Notes under the pieces: model-generated
Database searches by the model: none
Told to the model about the DNA's origin: nothing
What the model saw: the letters and a program-made list of their open reading frames with translations, nothing else
Shown: in pieces, positions 61,901-64,000 of the stretch
How the letters are laid out: each line of letters starts with the position of its first letter
Numbering within the stretch: the stretch's first letter is position 1
Source of the DNA: Adiantum capillus-veneris
Taxonomy: Eukaryota > Streptophyta > Polypodiopsida > Polypodiales > Pteridaceae
DNA length: 64,000 nucleotides
NCBI GenBank assembly: GCA_014529385.2
Contig: CM043946.1
Location: 20,700,577 to 20,764,576 of the forward strand
Direction: 5' to 3'
Position numbers and translations under genes: made by a program

Positions 61901-61995
61901 ATATGTTGTAGCAACCCAATACTCCATTTCACAATCCTGTGAAAGGCATCTCCCACTGTTGGAAATGGAATAAGTGCTTTCTCTTGAAAACACAA
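58927..61995 (-). pseudogene. DUF7869-type transposase-like gene, broken
   Basis: About 1,020 codons, mostly in one frame (61995-61249, 60780-60565, 60564-59740, 59685-59395, 59346-58927), with stops at 61249, 60565, 59740 and 59395 and shifted frames between 61249 and 60780. Sense order: an N-terminal variable region, then a Cys-rich start (CCSMRCCQYANRDKVMAMRNEFWG), and in shifted frames GVRRSVHGNDG. CIIHDKMDQKKTAI follows, then LQLDNCAGENKNRYLFAYLSL and MVSHTHEDIDAMFSRFS. The C-terminus is GDFVIVRPVDPEYPIWVGVA, NVFIQYWEP and WSWTPRGGRL. The DNC and HTHEDID motifs mark the DUF7869 domain, which I read as an RNase H-fold nuclease with D-D type residues. The mobile-element role is inference; introns could account for some breaks. 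Confidence 0.72.
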
Positions 61996-62227
61996 ATGAA
62001 CTCACATTAGTACAATTTCTTCCCCAATAAGCATGCATGAGCAATATGCGTTTGGGCTTGTCTCACATACACTCCCAAGTGCAACCTTTTGTGTGGCTAC
62101 AAACATGCATAATCTATCACCTTGATTAAAATCCATACCTGCAAGAAAGTTTCAACAATATTTGTTAGGAAAACCACATTTCATTGTGAGTATATATGTA
62201 CATGTTTCATGATGAATATATACACAC
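61996..62227. other. Sequence upstream of the transposase-like gene
   Basis: No gene or repeat seen other than the start of the hairpin satellite at about 62228. A promoter for the minus-strand gene would lie here; I see no convincing TATA box. Confidence 0.4.
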
Positions 62228-63495
62228 AGGGCACTATATGTGGTTGTTTCATGATGTGTATACAAAATCCTATGGACTTAGGGCCACAGGATGCTATATA
62301 TAGGTGTTTTCATCATGAGTATGTATTAATCCTACGGCCTTAGGGCCAATGATTTTTTATGTAGGTGTTTTGTGCTGAGTATATATAAATCATATGGCCT
62401 TTAGTCCATATGATGTTTTATGGAGGTGTTTTGTGTTGAGTAAACATACATCCTATGGCCTGAGGGCCATAGGGCACTATATGTAGTTGTCTCGTGCTGG
62501 GTATATAGCATCATATGTCATTAGGGCTAAATGATGATATCTGTAGGTGTTTTGCAATGTAACTGTACACATCCTATGGCCTGAGGGACATAGGGCACTA
62601 TATGTAGTTGTTTCATGATGGGTATATAACATCCTGTGGCCTTAGGGCCATAGGATGCTATATGTAGATGCAACTGTACACATCCTATGGCCTGAGGGCC
62701 ATACGGAACTATATGTAGTTGTCTCATGATAGGCATATAACATCCTATGGATTTAGGGCCATAGGATGCTATATGTAGGTGTTTCGCAATACAACTGTAC
62801 ACATCCTATGGCCTGAGGGCCATAGGGCACTATATGTAGTTGTCTCATGATGAGCATATAACATCCTGTGGCCTTAGGGCCATAGGATGCTATATGTAGG
62901 TGTTTTGCAATGCAACTGTACACATTCTATGGTCTGAAGGCCATAGGGCACTATATGTAGTTGTCTCATGATGGGTATATAACATCCTATGGCCTTAGGC
63001 CCATAGGATGCTATATGTGGGTGTTTTGTGTTGAGTATATATAGATCATATATCCTTTAGTCTATATGATGTTTTATGTAGGTGTTTTGTGTTGAGTAAA
63101 TATACATCGTATGGCCTGAGGGCCATAGGGCACTATATGTAGTTGTCTCATGATGGGTATATAGCATCATGTGGCCTTAGGGACACAATGAGTTTGTATA
63201 CATCCTTTGGACTTAGGTCCATAGGATGCTATATGTAGGTGTCTTGATATGATTATATATATATACATCCTATGGACTTAGGTCCATAGGGCCCTATACG
63301 TAGGTGTTTCAAGAGGAGTATATGAACATCCTACGGACAAAAGGCCATAGAATGCTATAGGTTGATGTTTCTAGCTAAGTATATATAGATCTTATGGATT
63401 TATGACCACAAGGTACTATGTATTTTTGTTATGTGGTGAGCTATGTATGCATCCTATGAACTTTGGGCCGTAGGGTGCAATATATAGTGATTTCA
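62228..63495. repeat. Tandem array of a 60-61 bp hairpin-forming monomer (about 21 copies)
   Basis: Each monomer contains an inverted repeat built on ATCCTATGGCC, a short spacer and GGCCATAGGAT, then CTATATGTAGGTGTTTTG and a variable end. Starts at about 62266, 62329, 62389, 62450, 62510, 62571, 62631, 62683, 62743, 62804, 62864, 62925, 62985, 63046, 63107, 63167 and further to 63495. In 62571-62985 two types alternate: one has GGGCACTATATGTAGTTGTCTCATGATGGG, the other GGATGCTATATGTAGGTGTTTTGCAATGC, giving a dimer of about 121 bp. The outer monomers are more diverged. The open frame at 62802-62527 is a translation of the array and not a gene. Confidence 0.93.
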
Positions 63496-64000
63496 AAAAG
63501 CTAGAGCCCGCCACGACATAAGGGGATACGTATGAGCTGCACGATATGCCACATGGTGCATCCACATTGATTGATCATATGCCATGTGGTGTATCCACAA
63601 CCATTAATTATATATAGAGACCGTGCCTCAAGTAGTCCCGTGGATGTACATCCTTATGATATGTTTACATCTTTGAAGGGACATAAAAAACGACGGTATG
63701 CATGTATCGCATAATCAAATTTGTGATCAAATTGCGTATGTGCACCTTTACAACCCTCTTCGCAAATGCACACCAGCACCTTTGCAACCCATTCTAAATA
63801 CTATTTGTATAAATATGTGCATGTTGCATGTATACTCACACTTTCAAAACACTTGCAATTAGTGTGCAATTGCACGTGCCAAAAAAAAGCCTTTTTTTTT
63901 TGCTTACCCCAAATTTTTCCAAACTGTGTTTTCAAGTCTCCCAATCAATATGGCACAAAAAAATATCGCAATTTTTGCGAGGGAAAATTCTCTAATTTTG
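63496..64000. other. Right end of window, no gene
   Basis: Contains a short diverged duplication with inverted-repeat character: ATATGCCACATGGTGCATCCAC at 63543-63564 and ATATGCCATGTGGTGTATCCAC at 63579-63600. Otherwise AT-rich sequence without credible ORFs. Confidence 0.5.

Noticed and set aside
62527..62802. 91-codon open frame with HIASYGPKSIGC-like repeats
   Set aside because: Translation of the hairpin satellite.
62228..63495. CRISPR-like array
   Set aside because: The monomers are continuous and all similar, with no unique spacers, and the genome is eukaryotic.

Overview
The window is nuclear DNA of a land plant with a repeat-dense, probably large genome. It is almost wall-to-wall nested LTR retrotransposons, mostly decayed, plus one decayed transposase-like gene and a hairpin satellite. 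I see no convincing host gene and no rRNA, tRNA or CRISPR locus. The plant assignment rests on Tat/Athila-type Ty3/gypsy elements (one with a second, archaeal-type RNase H), a Ty1/copia fragment and tRNA-Asp-type priming. The DUF7869-type gene and the element mix would suit a fern or another non-flowering plant, but that is a weak inference.

Layout. (1) 1-22030: a giant (about 22 kb) minus-strand Ty3/gypsy element, called family A copy 1. Its 5' LTR is at 21195-22030 and its 3' LTR is cut by the window start. In sense order it has a tRNA-Asp-like PBS, a leader with five regularly spaced palindromes, gag, a first protease, RT, RNase H, two tandem integrase zinc-binding modules, the integrase core, a second protease-like domain in frame after integrase, a second palindrome cluster, and a 3' coiled-coil ORF. 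A small gag-only LTR element (5636-8088) lies inside it. (2) 22029-26315: a second gag-only LTR element. (3) 26316-28040: LTR plus gag of a plus-strand element, then a minus-strand 3'-end scrap. (4) 30847-35007: family A copy 2 on the plus strand, with the same duplicated zinc modules and the same post-integrase protease-like domain. (5) 35844-48281: a young, nearly complete minus-strand Tat-type element, called T, with 2.7-kb LTRs, TSD, PBS, PPT, one gag-pol frame broken by two stops, and four extra leader ORFs in two duplicated pairs. (6) 49173-53293: a third palindrome array and a gag-protease remnant, family A copy 3. (7) 53300-58650: AT-rich sequence and a copia 3' end split by a T-family solo LTR (55112-57783). 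(8) 58927-61995: a broken DUF7869-type transposase-like gene, followed at 62228-63495 by about 21 copies of a 60-61 bp hairpin-forming monomer.

The most novel signals concern family A. Integrase is fused in frame to a second retropepsin-like domain in two independent copies. The integrase N-terminal zinc module is duplicated in both copies. Twenty-base dyad palindromes recur about every 285 bp, and their sequence differs between two clusters while base pairing is kept by compensatory changes. In element T, the paired leader ORFs have no family I recognise. All family A coding regions are broken; T is the only element that looks recently mobile.
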